A program made the translations under genes and the position numbers. This document shows, piece by piece, positions 44,264 through 52,432 of a stretch of 64,000 nt of DNA. The stretch's first letter is position 1. Every line of letters starts with the position of its first letter. The stretch spans positions 9,974-73,973 of the forward strand of contig CALBAX010000115.1 of NCBI GenBank assembly GCA_937926875.1, written 5' to 3'. Under the pieces are notes generated by a model, which searched no databases, was not told where the DNA came from, and saw nothing but the letters and a program-made list of their open reading frames with translations. This DNA comes from an uncultured Desulfovibrio sp. GTDB lineage: Bacteria; Desulfobacterota; Desulfovibrionia; Desulfovibrionales; Desulfovibrionaceae.

Positions 44264-44639
44264 CTGGCATCTGGAGGAACTTCTTTTCCCCAAAGCCACA
44301 TCTTCCCCCAGGACGCTTTGCTCTGAAAGATGGCAGGGGAGGGGCGCCTACAGGCCTGCCCTGTCCGTGTGGTCTCCGGTAAAAGGGGGGAGAGGCTGGG
44401 GGGACTGCTGGATATGGGGGAGCTTTGAAGAGGCAGATCCTCAAGAAAGGGAGGCCGGGTACCGCTGATGCCGCTGTCAGGTGGGGTGCCCCGGTGATGC
44501 AGTGCCGCACAAGGTGGCTGCGGGGAACACGTTTTGCCCTGCCTGAAGGAGGGCGCCGCAGAGCATGCCTGGTGCGATGCCGCATGGGCAGAGCCGGCAG
44601 AGCGGCGGAGCCTCCGTCAAGAAGCCCCGGCCTTTGTTC
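44264..44639. other. Gene-free stretch between convergent phosphatase and tunR genes
   Basis: Short frames exist on both strands but none has a ribosome-binding site or a recognisable product. The sequence is GC-rich with small hairpins and has no clear terminator T tract. I looked for a molybdenum-cofactor or cobalamin riboswitch here and could not support one. Confidence 0.4.
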
Positions 44640-45746
44640 TTAGTCCAGGGTCAGGATGACGGACAGGGCCTTGAAGATGACCCAGACGCTGCTGCCCACC
44701 GGCGGGATGGGGCTTTCACCGCGCACATGCAGGGCGCAGGCCTGGCTGCCGTCAGGCAGGTTGACCAGGATCTCGGCCAGCATCTCGTCCTGGCGTACGC
44801 GTTCCACCGTGCCCCGGAAGCAGTTGCGTGTGGCCACGGGAGGCTTGTCCTGCCCCTGGTCGGGTTCGATGATGATCCAGGGGGCCTTGATGCTGGCGGT
44901 GATCAGCATGTCCTTGGACAGGCTCAGGCTCTTGCAGCTTTCGTCCGTGATCATGGCCGTGACGCGCAGGCCGCCTGCCGTGCACAGGACCACGGTGACG
45001 ATGATGCCCGAGGCCCGCAGGTGTTCGATGCGGCCGTGGAAAACGTTGCGGGCGCTGGTACGCAGGCCGCTGGTGCGCTGGACGTGCTCACGCAGCAGGG
45101 TCTGCGCGGCCTTGAGGTTGTAGCGGATGCTGCCGGACTGCTGGCGCCGGTTGCGCCCGGCGAACATGTCGGCCACAGGGGCGGGCAGGCCCTGGCGGAC
45201 AAGCTCGAGGATGCGGGTCTGACGCAGGCTGCGGGCGCTGAGCAGGCCAGCTGGCAGGCCGCAGGCGCTGCCGCATTGTTGCAGGCTGCGACGCACATAA
45301 CTGGCATCGCAGTGGAGCAGGGGGCCGCTGGGCGTGAACAGAGCGGGGTCTTCCATCATCTGGCGCAGGCGGCGGCAATGGGTGGCAGGCAGGGGGACCT
45401 GGCGGGCATGCTCCCCCTGGATGTGGATGAGCCCGGCGCTCCAGTCCATATGCCCCAGTTCCAGGGCAAGGGCTTCCACCAGGCGCAGGCCGCCATAGCG
45501 CAAGAGCATGAATATGCACCACAGGCGGGCGTGGGCCCGGCGTGCCCGCATGCTGGAGGATTCGGCGTATTGCTGCCAGTACCAGGATTCAGCGGCCAGC
45601 AACTCCTGATCGCTCAGGCCCTTTTCGTCACGCAGCAGGCTGGCATTGTCCTGGCGCATGAGCTTCTGCTGCAGCCATTTCCTGTCTTCCGTCTCCAGAC
45701 TGTGCAGTAAAGTGCTAAGTTTTTCACGTTTTTGCGCGGAAACCAT
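44640..45746 (-). CDS. tunR: TunR-type tungstate/molybdate-responsive regulator (integrase-like domain plus two TOBE domains)
   Basis: A 368-residue regulator. Residues about 60-225 resemble a tyrosine recombinase catalytic domain (LLRYGGLRLVEALALEL, SLRQT, RYN at 208-210), but the usual HxLRHT and GH boxes are altered (ARSLRQT, AGRN), so it probably binds DNA without recombining it. Two Mop/TOBE oxyanion-binding domains follow at about 231-293 (SARNVFHGRIEHLRASG) and 306-368 (TRNCFRGTVERVRQD). This architecture is that of TunR, described as a tungstate-responsive regulator in sulfate reducers. GGGAGG precedes the ATG. It is divergent from modA, its likely target. Confidence 0.88.
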   Translation of the reverse strand: MVSAQKREKLSTLLHSLETEDRKWLQQKLMRQDNASLLRDEKGLSDQELLAAESWYWQQYAESSSMRARRAHARLWCIFMLLRYGGLRLVEALALELGHMDWSAGLIHIQGEHARQVPLPATHCRRLRQMMEDPALFTPSGPLLHCDASYVRRSLQQCGSACGLPAGLLSARSLRQTRILELVRQGLPAPVADMFAGRNRRQQSGSIRYNLKAAQTLLREHVQRTSGLRTSARNVFHGRIEHLRASGIIVTVVLCTAGGLRVTAMITDESCKSLSLSKDMLITASIKAPWIIIEPDQGQDKPPVATRNCFRGTVERVRQDEMLAEILVNLPDGSQACALHVRGESPIPPVGSSVWVIFKALSVILTLD

Positions 45747-45775
45747 AGAAAACCTCCCTGAAGCTTCCTTAAAAT

Positions 45776-45821
45776 AACTTGTATCATAAGATGTTACAAG
45801 TTGTCGCGCTTTTTATATAAT
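45776..45821 (+). promoter_or_regulatory. modA promoter with candidate TunR operator
   Basis: An inverted repeat with perfect 8-bp arms, AACTTGTA (45776-45783) and TACAAGTT (45795-45802), 11 bases apart. It overlaps the -35 region (TTACAA, 45794-45799) of a promoter whose -10 is a perfect TATAAT at 45816-45821. The start codon of modA is about 80 bases downstream. The site lies between divergent tunR and modA, so either gene or both could be controlled. Confidence 0.6.
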
Positions 45822-45899
45822 CCGTGTCTGCCTTGCCCCGCTCCTGAAGGCGCGTAAAGTACATCATGACAAGAACATAAAAAAGCCAAGGAGGCTTGT

Positions 45900-46682
45900 A
45901 TGTTGTTCGAACGAGTGCTTTCCGCCTGTACCAAAAGCGTGTGTGTGGCCGTGGCCGCCCTTGTCCTGGCCCTCGGCTGCGGGCAGACCGTGACGGTGTC
46001 CGCCGGAGAAATGACCGTTTCCGCGGCGGCCAGCCTGACCAATGCCTTCGCGGAACTCAAGACCGCGTTTGAAAAATCCCACCAGGGCCTGACCGTGCAT
46101 ACCAATTTTGCCGCCTCCAACCCGCTGCTCAAGCAGATGCAGGAAGGGGCGCCCGTGGACGTGTTCGCCTCCGCCGACCAGGAGACCATGGACAAGGCCC
46201 AGAAAGCCCAGCTCATCAAGCCTGAAAGCCGCAAGAATTTCGTCAGCAACACTGTCGTCCTCATCGTGCCCGCCCAGGGCAAGAAGTTCGGCAGCCTCGC
46301 AGAACTCAAGAAGGCCCAGCGCATCGCTGTGGGTTCGCCCGAAAGCGTGCCGGTGGGCCGTTATACGCGTGATGCCCTGAAGAGTGCCGGCCTCTGGGAG
46401 AGCCTGCAGTCCTCCTTCATCTACGGCAACAGCGTGCGGCAGGTCCTGGATTACGTGGCCCGTGGTGAAGTCGATGCCGGCATCGTCTACGCCACCGATG
46501 CCAAGCAGCGCGCCGACAAGGTCGATGTCTGCCTGACGCTCACGGGCCACAAGCCTGTCACCTACCCTATTGCCGTAGCCACCACCGGCAGCAATGCTGC
46601 CATGGGCCAGGCTTTCGTGGACTTCGCTCTTTCCCCTGAAGGACAGGCGATCCTGGCCCGTTACGGCTTCTCCAAGCCGTAG
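45900..46682 (+). CDS. modA: Molybdate/tungstate ABC transporter substrate-binding protein
   Basis: A 260-residue periplasmic oxyanion-binding protein. A signal peptide (about 1-35, ending TVSA) precedes MTVSAAASLTNAFAELKTAFEK, the start of the ModA fold. Oxyanion-contact regions are AAASLT, NFAASNPLLKQMQEGAPVDVFASADQ and the ESVPVGRYTRDAL loop. An AAGGAGG site lies just before the ATG. Followed by modB after about 200 bases and modC. It delivers molybdate, or tungstate, for the Mo enzymes encoded upstream. Confidence 0.94.
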   Translation: MLFERVLSACTKSVCVAVAALVLALGCGQTVTVSAGEMTVSAAASLTNAFAELKTAFEKSHQGLTVHTNFAASNPLLKQMQEGAPVDVFASADQETMDKAQKAQLIKPESRKNFVSNTVVLIVPAQGKKFGSLAELKKAQRIAVGSPESVPVGRYTRDALKSAGLWESLQSSFIYGNSVRQVLDYVARGEVDAGIVYATDAKQRADKVDVCLTLTGHKPVTYPIAVATTGSNAAMGQAFVDFALSPEGQAILARYGFSKP

Positions 46683-46881
46683 ATTCTGATGGCGGCGTTG
46701 CGGGCGCTGCCGTCCTGTTCCCACCGGGCCCGGACATGTCCCGACTCCTGCATGTCCGGGTCCGGCACTTTGTGCTGTATGTCTCCGGCCCGGCGGTATC
46801 GCCTGCGGCCGGAACGCAGGATGCTCCTCCCTGCCGGCGGCCGGGCCTGCCCCTCCGCTGGTGCTGTTTTCCGGATACCGC

Positions 46882-47571
46882 ATGGAATACTTTGTCCCTA
46901 CCGATCTTGCCCGGCCGCTCCTGCTCTCGCTGCGGGTGGCGGGCATAGCGACCGCACTTTCCTTCCTGGCCGCGCTCTTCGTGGCCTGGCGTCTGGCCCG
47001 TCGCCGCGGCCCCCTGCCGGCCCTGCTGGATTCCCTTTGCACGCTTCCCCTTGTCCTGCCGCCCACGGTGCTGGGCTATTACCTGATACTCATCGTCGGC
47101 CGTAACGGCATCCTGGGACCGGCCCTGAAGGATCTTGGCCTGCAGCTCATTTTTTCCTGGCAAGGGGCGGTGGTGGCCGCCACAGTGGTGGTCTTCCCGC
47201 TGCTCTACAAATCCGCACGCGCGGCCCTGGAGCAGGTGGACCCGCATCTGGAGAACGCCGCGCGCACTCTGGGGGCCTCGGAGCTGCGCATCCTGCTGAC
47301 CGTTTCCCTGCCACTGGCCTGGAAGGGCATCTTTGCCGGGCTCATGCTGGCCTTTGCCCGCGGCATGGGGGAATTTGGCGCGACCCTGATGGTGGCGGGC
47401 AACATCCCCGGCAAGACGCAGACCCTGGCCCTGGCCATCTACGATGCCTTCCAGGCAGGCAATGACGCCCTGGCGACCCTGCTGGTGCTGGTGACGTCCG
47501 GGCTGTGTGTGGCCCTGCTCATGGCCGCCGAAGTGCTGGTCAAATACAAAAGAAGGCGGCGCAGCGCATGA
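46882..47571 (+). CDS. modB: Molybdate ABC transporter permease ModB
   Basis: An inner-membrane permease of 229 residues with five to six membrane segments. The ModB/CysTW signature is clear: LPLVLPPTVLGYYLILIVGRNG, the EAA loop ENAARTLGASELRILLTVSLPLAWKG, and FARGMGEFGATLMVAGNIPGKTQTLA. The ATG at 46882 gives the usual N-terminus; a GTG at 46861 would add seven residues, and neither has a good ribosome-binding site. It overlaps modC by ATGA. Confidence 0.93.
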   Translation: MEYFVPTDLARPLLLSLRVAGIATALSFLAALFVAWRLARRRGPLPALLDSLCTLPLVLPPTVLGYYLILIVGRNGILGPALKDLGLQLIFSWQGAVVAATVVVFPLLYKSARAALEQVDPHLENAARTLGASELRILLTVSLPLAWKGIFAGLMLAFARGMGEFGATLMVAGNIPGKTQTLALAIYDAFQAGNDALATLLVLVTSGLCVALLMAAEVLVKYKRRRRSA

Positions 47572-48347
47572 TCTTTCTGGATATCAAAAAATCGTTCGAT
47601 GATCCCGGCAGGGCAGCGCCCTTCCATCTGGGCATCCGTCTGGAGATGCCGGAGGGCAGCCGTACCCTCGTCCTGTTCGGCGCTTCCGGTTCGGGCAAGA
47701 CCCTGACCCTGCATTGCCTTGCCGGTCTTGTCCGGCCCGATGCCGGACGCATCGTGGTGGACGGGAATGTCCTTTATGACAGCGAGCAGGGCATCTGCGT
47801 GCCTGCCCGGCGGCGGCGCATCGGGTACATGTTCCAGGATTACGCCCTGTTCCCGCATCTGAGCGTGCTGCACAACGTGGCCTATGCCGGGACAGGCCTG
47901 CTGCCCTGGCGCCTGAACAGTGAGCAGCGCGCCTGGGCCATGGATCTGCTGGAGCGCCTGGGCATCGCCCATCTGGCCCGCCTGTACCCTGGCAACCTCT
48001 CCGGCGGCCAGAAGCAGCGTGTGGCGCTGGCGCGGGCCCTGGGGACACGTCCGTCGCTCCTTTTGCTGGACGAGCCCTTTTCCGCGCTCGACCCCCTGTT
48101 GCGTGAGCGGCTGCGCGGCGAGATACAGGAGATCCTTGCCGCATTCGCCATCCCCGCCGTCATCATCAGCCATGACCCGGAAGACGTGGACGCCTTCGCC
48201 GGGACCCTGGTCACCTATCATCGGGGACGGGCCCGCATGATGGCGGATTATGCTTCCCTGCGCCGGGAGTACACGTCGGCGGGCGACTGCCTGCGCCATC
48301 TGCAACAGGAGATGCAGGCGGAGAGCGCCCGGGCCGCAGGACAGTAA
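47568..48347 (+). CDS. modC: Molybdate ABC transporter ATPase ModC, without TOBE domain
   Basis: A 259-residue ATPase. Walker A is GASGSGKTL, the Q-loop FQDYALFPHLSV, signature LSGGQKQRVALARAL, Walker B LLLLDEPFSALDP, and the switch His is in SHDPED. E. coli ModC has about 350 residues because of a C-terminal molybdate-sensing TOBE domain; that domain is absent here, so transport is probably not trans-inhibited through ModC. Metal sensing may be left to the TOBE domains of TunR next door. Confidence 0.92.
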   Translation: MIFLDIKKSFDDPGRAAPFHLGIRLEMPEGSRTLVLFGASGSGKTLTLHCLAGLVRPDAGRIVVDGNVLYDSEQGICVPARRRRIGYMFQDYALFPHLSVLHNVAYAGTGLLPWRLNSEQRAWAMDLLERLGIAHLARLYPGNLSGGQKQRVALARALGTRPSLLLLDEPFSALDPLLRERLRGEIQEILAAFAIPAVIISHDPEDVDAFAGTLVTYHRGRARMMADYASLRREYTSAGDCLRHLQQEMQAESARAAGQ

Positions 48348-48487
48348 CCCGGGGCAGATCTGGTAGAGGAGACAGAGCAGCCTTACTCGCGCCGCGTGCC
48401 CGGGCTCCTCTGATGTCCGGGAATGTCCTGCCTGCATAGGGGACATTTTGCTTGCCGCCATCCGGCACGGGGACGGATCCCCTCTCA

Positions 48488-48513
48488 AAGAGCCTCCTTC
48501 GGGAGGCTTTTTT
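48488..48513 (+). terminator. Terminator of modABC
   Basis: GCCTCC-TTCG-GGAGGC (48492-48507), a very stable tetraloop, followed by six T. Confidence 0.92.
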
Positions 48514-48694
48514 GTCGCCGTCCTGCATCCGGGGAGAGACAGAAGGATGCAGCGTTGCACCATGTGAAGAGCGAGTGGAAAGATTTTCTCAAGCCTGTCG
48601 CAAGGTTTGCCGAAGGTACGGATTTTGCTTGTCATTCATGGAAGATTTCTTTTGAATAGCCGTGGCGTCCGTGAGCGGCGCCGTGGGAGAAGAA

Positions 48695-49672
48695 ATGACG
48701 GATACGGAACGATCCCTACCGGAGACTGGGCCCGCAGCGCGCCGCGCCTGGCAGAAGGGGCTGCCACTGGCGCTCCTGACCCTGCTGTGCATGACCCTTT
48801 TTGCCCTCAACTCCATCCTGTGCCGCCTTGCCCTGCTGCATCACGGCATGGATCCGGTCAGTTATACGGCCATCCGCATGACGTCTGGCGCCCTGATGCT
48901 TTTTGTCCTGCACAGATGGCGCCGGCGGCGTCACGGGCAGGTGCCGGACTGGCGGAGGCAAGGCAGCTGGAGCGCGGCCCTGGCACTGTTCACCTACATG
49001 CTGGCATTTTCCGTCGCCTATGTGAGCATGCCGACGGCAGCCGGGGCCCTGGTCATCGCCGTGGCCGTGCAGACCAGCATGATAGGTTACGGCATCCACG
49101 CGGGGCAGCGTCCCAATCTGGGACAGACGCTGGGGATAGGTCTGGCCATGGCCGGGCTCGTGGTCCTGCTGTTGCCCGGTCTGGAAGCGCCGCCGCTGCT
49201 GGCCGCCTGTGTGATGTTCGTGTCCGGTTCCGCCTGGGGGGCCTACAGCCTGTGCGGCCGCAAGTTCCGCCATGCGGCGGAGGCCACCACCGACAACTTC
49301 ATCCGCTGCGTCCCTCTGGTCCTGCTGCTGATGCTGGCCCTGTGGTGGCGGCTCTCCCTGCCGCCGCAAGGGGTGGTGCTGGCCCTGTGCGCCGGGGCCC
49401 TGGCCTCCGCCCTGGGGTATATCCTCTGGTATGCGCTGGTGCCCTGCTACAGTATCGCTGCCGCTGCCGCCGCCCAGCTGAGCGTGCCCGTCATCACGGC
49501 CCTGGGGGCGGTGGTCTTCGTGGGCGAGGCCATCACCCTGCGCCTTGTGCTGTGTTCGGCCGCCATCCTCGGCGGTATCTTCATCGTGGCCCTGTGGGGG
49601 CAGCGCCACACTGTGCCCCGGCCTGACGGCAACAGATGCGGACAGTCGGCGGATACCGCCTCAAGGAGATGA
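48695..49672 (+). CDS. EamA/DMT-family transporter
   Basis: A 325-residue inner-membrane protein with about ten membrane helices in two repeated EamA halves. LLTLLCMTLFALNSILCRLAL starts the first; the second starts near residue 165. It ends PVITALGAVVFVGEAITLRLVLCSAAILGGI, the typical end of EamA domains. These permeases often export metabolites or amino acids; the substrate is unknown. The ATG at 48695 was chosen because GGGAGA is close upstream; an in-frame GTG at 48662 would add 11 residues. The DUF4037 gene follows directly with its start 2 bases after the stop. Confidence 0.87.
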   Translation: MTDTERSLPETGPAARRAWQKGLPLALLTLLCMTLFALNSILCRLALLHHGMDPVSYTAIRMTSGALMLFVLHRWRRRRHGQVPDWRRQGSWSAALALFTYMLAFSVAYVSMPTAAGALVIAVAVQTSMIGYGIHAGQRPNLGQTLGIGLAMAGLVVLLLPGLEAPPLLAACVMFVSGSAWGAYSLCGRKFRHAAEATTDNFIRCVPLVLLLMLALWWRLSLPPQGVVLALCAGALASALGYILWYALVPCYSIAAAAAAQLSVPVITALGAVVFVGEAITLRLVLCSAAILGGIFIVALWGQRHTVPRPDGNRCGQSADTASRR

Positions 49673-49674
49673 CC

Positions 49675-50616
49675 ATGATGCAAGGACTGGAGCTTTCCCG
49701 GCGTTATTTCGAGGCCTGTCTGCCCCTGTTGCGGGAACAGGCGGGCGACATCCTGCCCCTGTGCGCCATGGGGCTGGCAGGGGAGGGCTCGGAATGCCTG
49801 GGTTTCGACGATGCCACGTCCCGGGATCATGACTGGGGGCCGGGCTTCTGCATCTGGCTTTCGCGGGAGGATCTGGCCCGGCACAGACAGCGGCTGGAAG
49901 ATGTCCTGCGTCTGCTGCCCGGGACCTTCGAGGGCTTTCCCTGCCGCATGGCGCCGGAACGGCGCATGGGGCGGACAGGCCCCCTGGCCATGGAGGATTT
50001 CTATGCCCGCTTCACCGGCCGGGACACGCCTCCGTCCGACTGGCGTCACTGGCTGGGCATGCAGGAATGGGGACTGGCCACCTGTACCAATGGCGAGGTC
50101 TTTTTCGACGGGCCCGGCCGTTTCAGTGCCTGGCGCACGACCCTGCTGGACTATTTTCCCCGTGACCTGCATCTGAAAAAAATGGCCACGCGCTGCATGC
50201 AGATGGCGCAGGCCGGCCAGTACAATTTGCCGCGCTGCCTTGAGCGCGGGGACAGCATCGGCGCCATGCTGGCCCTGGGGCGCTTCAGCGAGGCTGCCCT
50301 TTCCCTAGCCTGCCTGCTGAACCGGCGCTATCTGCCGTTCTACAAATGGGCCTGGCGCACCGTGCAGGGCCTGCCCCGGCTGGGTGCCGATATGTGTGCG
50401 GCCCTGCAACAGGCGGCAGCGGCTCCTTTGACGACCGGCGCGGGGGGGCAGGAAGCCGTGGCGGCTGTGGAAGGCATCTGTGCCCTTGTGGCGGCGGAGC
50501 TGCGGCGTCAGGGCCTGAGTGACGAGCAGGACAGCTGGCTGTGGCTGCACGGGCCGCGAGTGATGCGGCAGGTGCGCACGGTGGAGATCCTGCGCATGGA
50601 TCTGCTGCGGGACTGA
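49675..50616 (+). CDS. DUF4037 domain protein, nucleotidyltransferase-like
   Basis: A 313-residue protein of unknown function. The DUF4037 hallmark GLAGEGSECLGFDDATSRDHDWGPGFCIWL lies at about 28-57; its D-x-D-like residues resemble a nucleotidyltransferase active site. The rest is helical (HLKKMATRCMQMAQAGQYNLPRCLERGD). AAGGAG inside the end of the EamA gene serves the ATG at 49675. Such proteins may act on small molecules, as aminoglycoside nucleotidyltransferase relatives do, but no substrate can be inferred. It is probably cotranscribed with the transporter. Confidence 0.82.
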   Translation: MMQGLELSRRYFEACLPLLREQAGDILPLCAMGLAGEGSECLGFDDATSRDHDWGPGFCIWLSREDLARHRQRLEDVLRLLPGTFEGFPCRMAPERRMGRTGPLAMEDFYARFTGRDTPPSDWRHWLGMQEWGLATCTNGEVFFDGPGRFSAWRTTLLDYFPRDLHLKKMATRCMQMAQAGQYNLPRCLERGDSIGAMLALGRFSEAALSLACLLNRRYLPFYKWAWRTVQGLPRLGADMCAALQQAAAAPLTTGAGGQEAVAAVEGICALVAAELRRQGLSDEQDSWLWLHGPRVMRQVRTVEILRMDLLRD

Positions 50617-50745
50617 CGGGCAGGCGACAGCCGCAAGAACGGGCAGAAGGTTGCGACCGGCTGCCTGTTTTGGCAACATGGGGCCAGCATGGCCGGATGT
50701 CTGCGCACACAGCCCGGCAGAAGAGATATTTTCAGGAGTGCGAAC

Positions 50746-51591
50746 ATGGATGCGAAAAACTGGATCCAGGAGATCCGTGCCGCCGGCAAGCTGATGGCTG
50801 CCGGGGACCTTGCCGGTGCCGAGAGCCGGTATCGGCAATTGCTGGACAAGGGGACGGACAATCCCCTGCACAAGGCTCTGGCCCTGGACGGGCTGGGGCG
50901 TGCCGTCTTCGAGCAGGGCCGTCAGGCCGAAGCCATCGAAGCCATCGAGGCGGCCGTGAGCCTGCTGCGCGAGCGGCAGGGGGGGCAGGATCCCGCCACC
51001 TGTGGCGCCCTGCAGAACCTGGGGCGCCTGTACCTTGCTGCCGGGCAGGTGGAAAAAAGCATCGCCGTGAGCCGCGAAGCCGTGGACGGCCTGCGTGCCG
51101 GTTTTGGGGAAGATCATCCGCTGGTGGCCGGGGCCATGATGCGCCTTTCGGCCTGCCTGTACATGCAGCAGGATCTGGACGGCGCCGAGGAGCTGCTGCT
51201 CAAGGCCCGGGACGTGTTCGAGAAGCAGAGCGGGGACGAGTCCCGCATGGATGTCTCTACCTGCCTGAACAATCTGGGACGCATCCACGAAGAGCGCGGC
51301 GATCTGGAACAGGGCATCGCCCTGCACCGCCAGGCCGTGGCCATCCGCAAGGAGCTGCTGGGCGACCATACGGAAACGGCCTTCTCCCTGGGCAACCTCG
51401 GCGTGGCCCTGGCAACGGCCGGCCAGTGGCAGGAAGCTGTGGATACCCTGCAGGAAGCCCTGGACTGCTATGCCCGCGCCGGACGTACTGCCGGGGAGGA
51501 CATCGAAGGCTACCGCAAAAATCTTGAGATCTGCCGCCATGCCCTGAAGATGGTGGCCCCGGGGACGGCTCCCCAGGTCAGCGACGACTAA
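50746..51591 (+). CDS. Tetratricopeptide-repeat protein
   Basis: A 281-residue protein made almost wholly of TPR-type helical pairs, of the kinesin-light-chain style: AGAESRYRQLLDKG, TCGALQNLGRLYLAAGQVEKSIAVSREAV, STCLNNLGRIHEERGDLEQGIALHRQAV, TAFSLGNLGVALATAGQWQEAVDTLQEAL. It has no signal peptide or membrane segment, so it is a cytoplasmic scaffold for protein contacts. CAGGAG precedes the ATG. Partner proteins are unknown. Confidence 0.85.
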   Translation: MDAKNWIQEIRAAGKLMAAGDLAGAESRYRQLLDKGTDNPLHKALALDGLGRAVFEQGRQAEAIEAIEAAVSLLRERQGGQDPATCGALQNLGRLYLAAGQVEKSIAVSREAVDGLRAGFGEDHPLVAGAMMRLSACLYMQQDLDGAEELLLKARDVFEKQSGDESRMDVSTCLNNLGRIHEERGDLEQGIALHRQAVAIRKELLGDHTETAFSLGNLGVALATAGQWQEAVDTLQEALDCYARAGRTAGEDIEGYRKNLEICRHALKMVAPGTAPQVSDD

Positions 51592-52048
51592 AGGCGCTTG
51601 CCCACGCGACACGGGCCGCTGGAGGAGCAAGGCGCCACGGCGCTGCTCGTCGGTGGCCGCCATGCTGCGGCATCATCGGTGCCGTCCGCAGGGGGATTTG
51701 CCGCCCCTGTGGCTGGAGTGGATGCGGATCGCTGCGTCCACCGGGCAACATGATGCCCGGGCCCTGTGGCGCAAGACGGGCAGGGCTGCCGGCAGCATGG
51801 CGGCATGCCTGACGGGTGCGCTTCCGGGATGGAGACATGAGACGAGAGCGGGGAGATGCCGTGGGGCATCTCCCCGTTTTTTTATGGGAAGGAAATGACG
51901 TGCAGCAAGCCGCTGTTCGTGCCTGACGGACAGCAGGTGATGGTACGAGGGGGCAGGATGGTGATCCCGGAGCGGCAGGACAGGACCGGGAAGGGCCTCA
52001 GGCCCCGGATGTCCTTCGACTTCCTGTCAGCCTGGGGGGACCGGAGCC
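51592..52048. other. Gene-free stretch after the TPR gene, with a strong terminator
   Basis: A perfect 12-bp stem, CGGGGAGATGCC (51849-51860) with GGCATCTCCCCG (51865-51876), plus seven T (51877-51883), is the terminator at the end of this block. The 250 bases before it are GC-rich and contain short frames on both strands without ribosome-binding sites or recognisable products. Nothing else is seen up to the convergent small membrane-protein gene. Confidence 0.7.
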
Positions 52049-52432
52049 TTACCGGCGACGCAGGGCGAAGGCCAGTACGAGGATGACCAGGGCCAGGCCG
52101 CCGGCAGCCACGGGCAGGGCCTCCATGGCGTCCAGACTGTCGCCATACTGCTGCCGGGCCAGAGCCGTCCCGGCGAAGATGCCCCCCGCAAGGATGGCCT
52201 TGAGGCCCACGCCGCGCCATTGACGCCGGCGCAGGGCCGTCCGGCTCCGGTACAGGCAGTCGCCATGGCGCGCCTCATAGGCGGCCGGATCGAGGCCGCG
52301 GCGGAGCAGTTCCGCATCGAAGAGCTCGCGGGCCTGTTCAGTCAGTTTGTGGCGTTCCAGCGCGCACAGGCTCTCGTCATCCAGTTCGGCATAGCGCTGC
52401 CGCAGCAAGGTCTTTTTTTCGTCGTTCGTCAT
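52049..52432 (-). CDS. Small membrane protein of unknown function
   Basis: A 127-residue protein I do not recognise. The N-terminal half is charged and helical (MTNDEKKTLLRQRYAELDDESLCALERHKLTEQARELFDAEL). Two hydrophobic segments follow, at about 76-93 and 105-122, ending in ALRRR. Its ATG overlaps the stop of the phosphatase gene by ATGA, so it is translated with it and may anchor or assist it in the membrane. Confidence 0.65.
   Translation of the reverse strand: MTNDEKKTLLRQRYAELDDESLCALERHKLTEQARELFDAELLRRGLDPAAYEARHGDCLYRSRTALRRRQWRGVGLKAILAGGIFAGTALARQQYGDSLDAMEALPVAAGGLALVILVLAFALRRR

Noticed and set aside
44264..44639. Possible molybdenum-cofactor or cobalamin riboswitch
   Set aside because: GC-rich hairpins and a GGTGCCCCGGTGATG stretch drew attention, but the conserved cores of either class were not found and the stretch lies between convergent gene ends, not before a gene.
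51653..51898. Small 81-codon plus-strand frame after the TPR gene
   Set aside because: It reads through the strong terminator at 51849-51883, lacks a ribosome-binding site and has no recognisable sequence.
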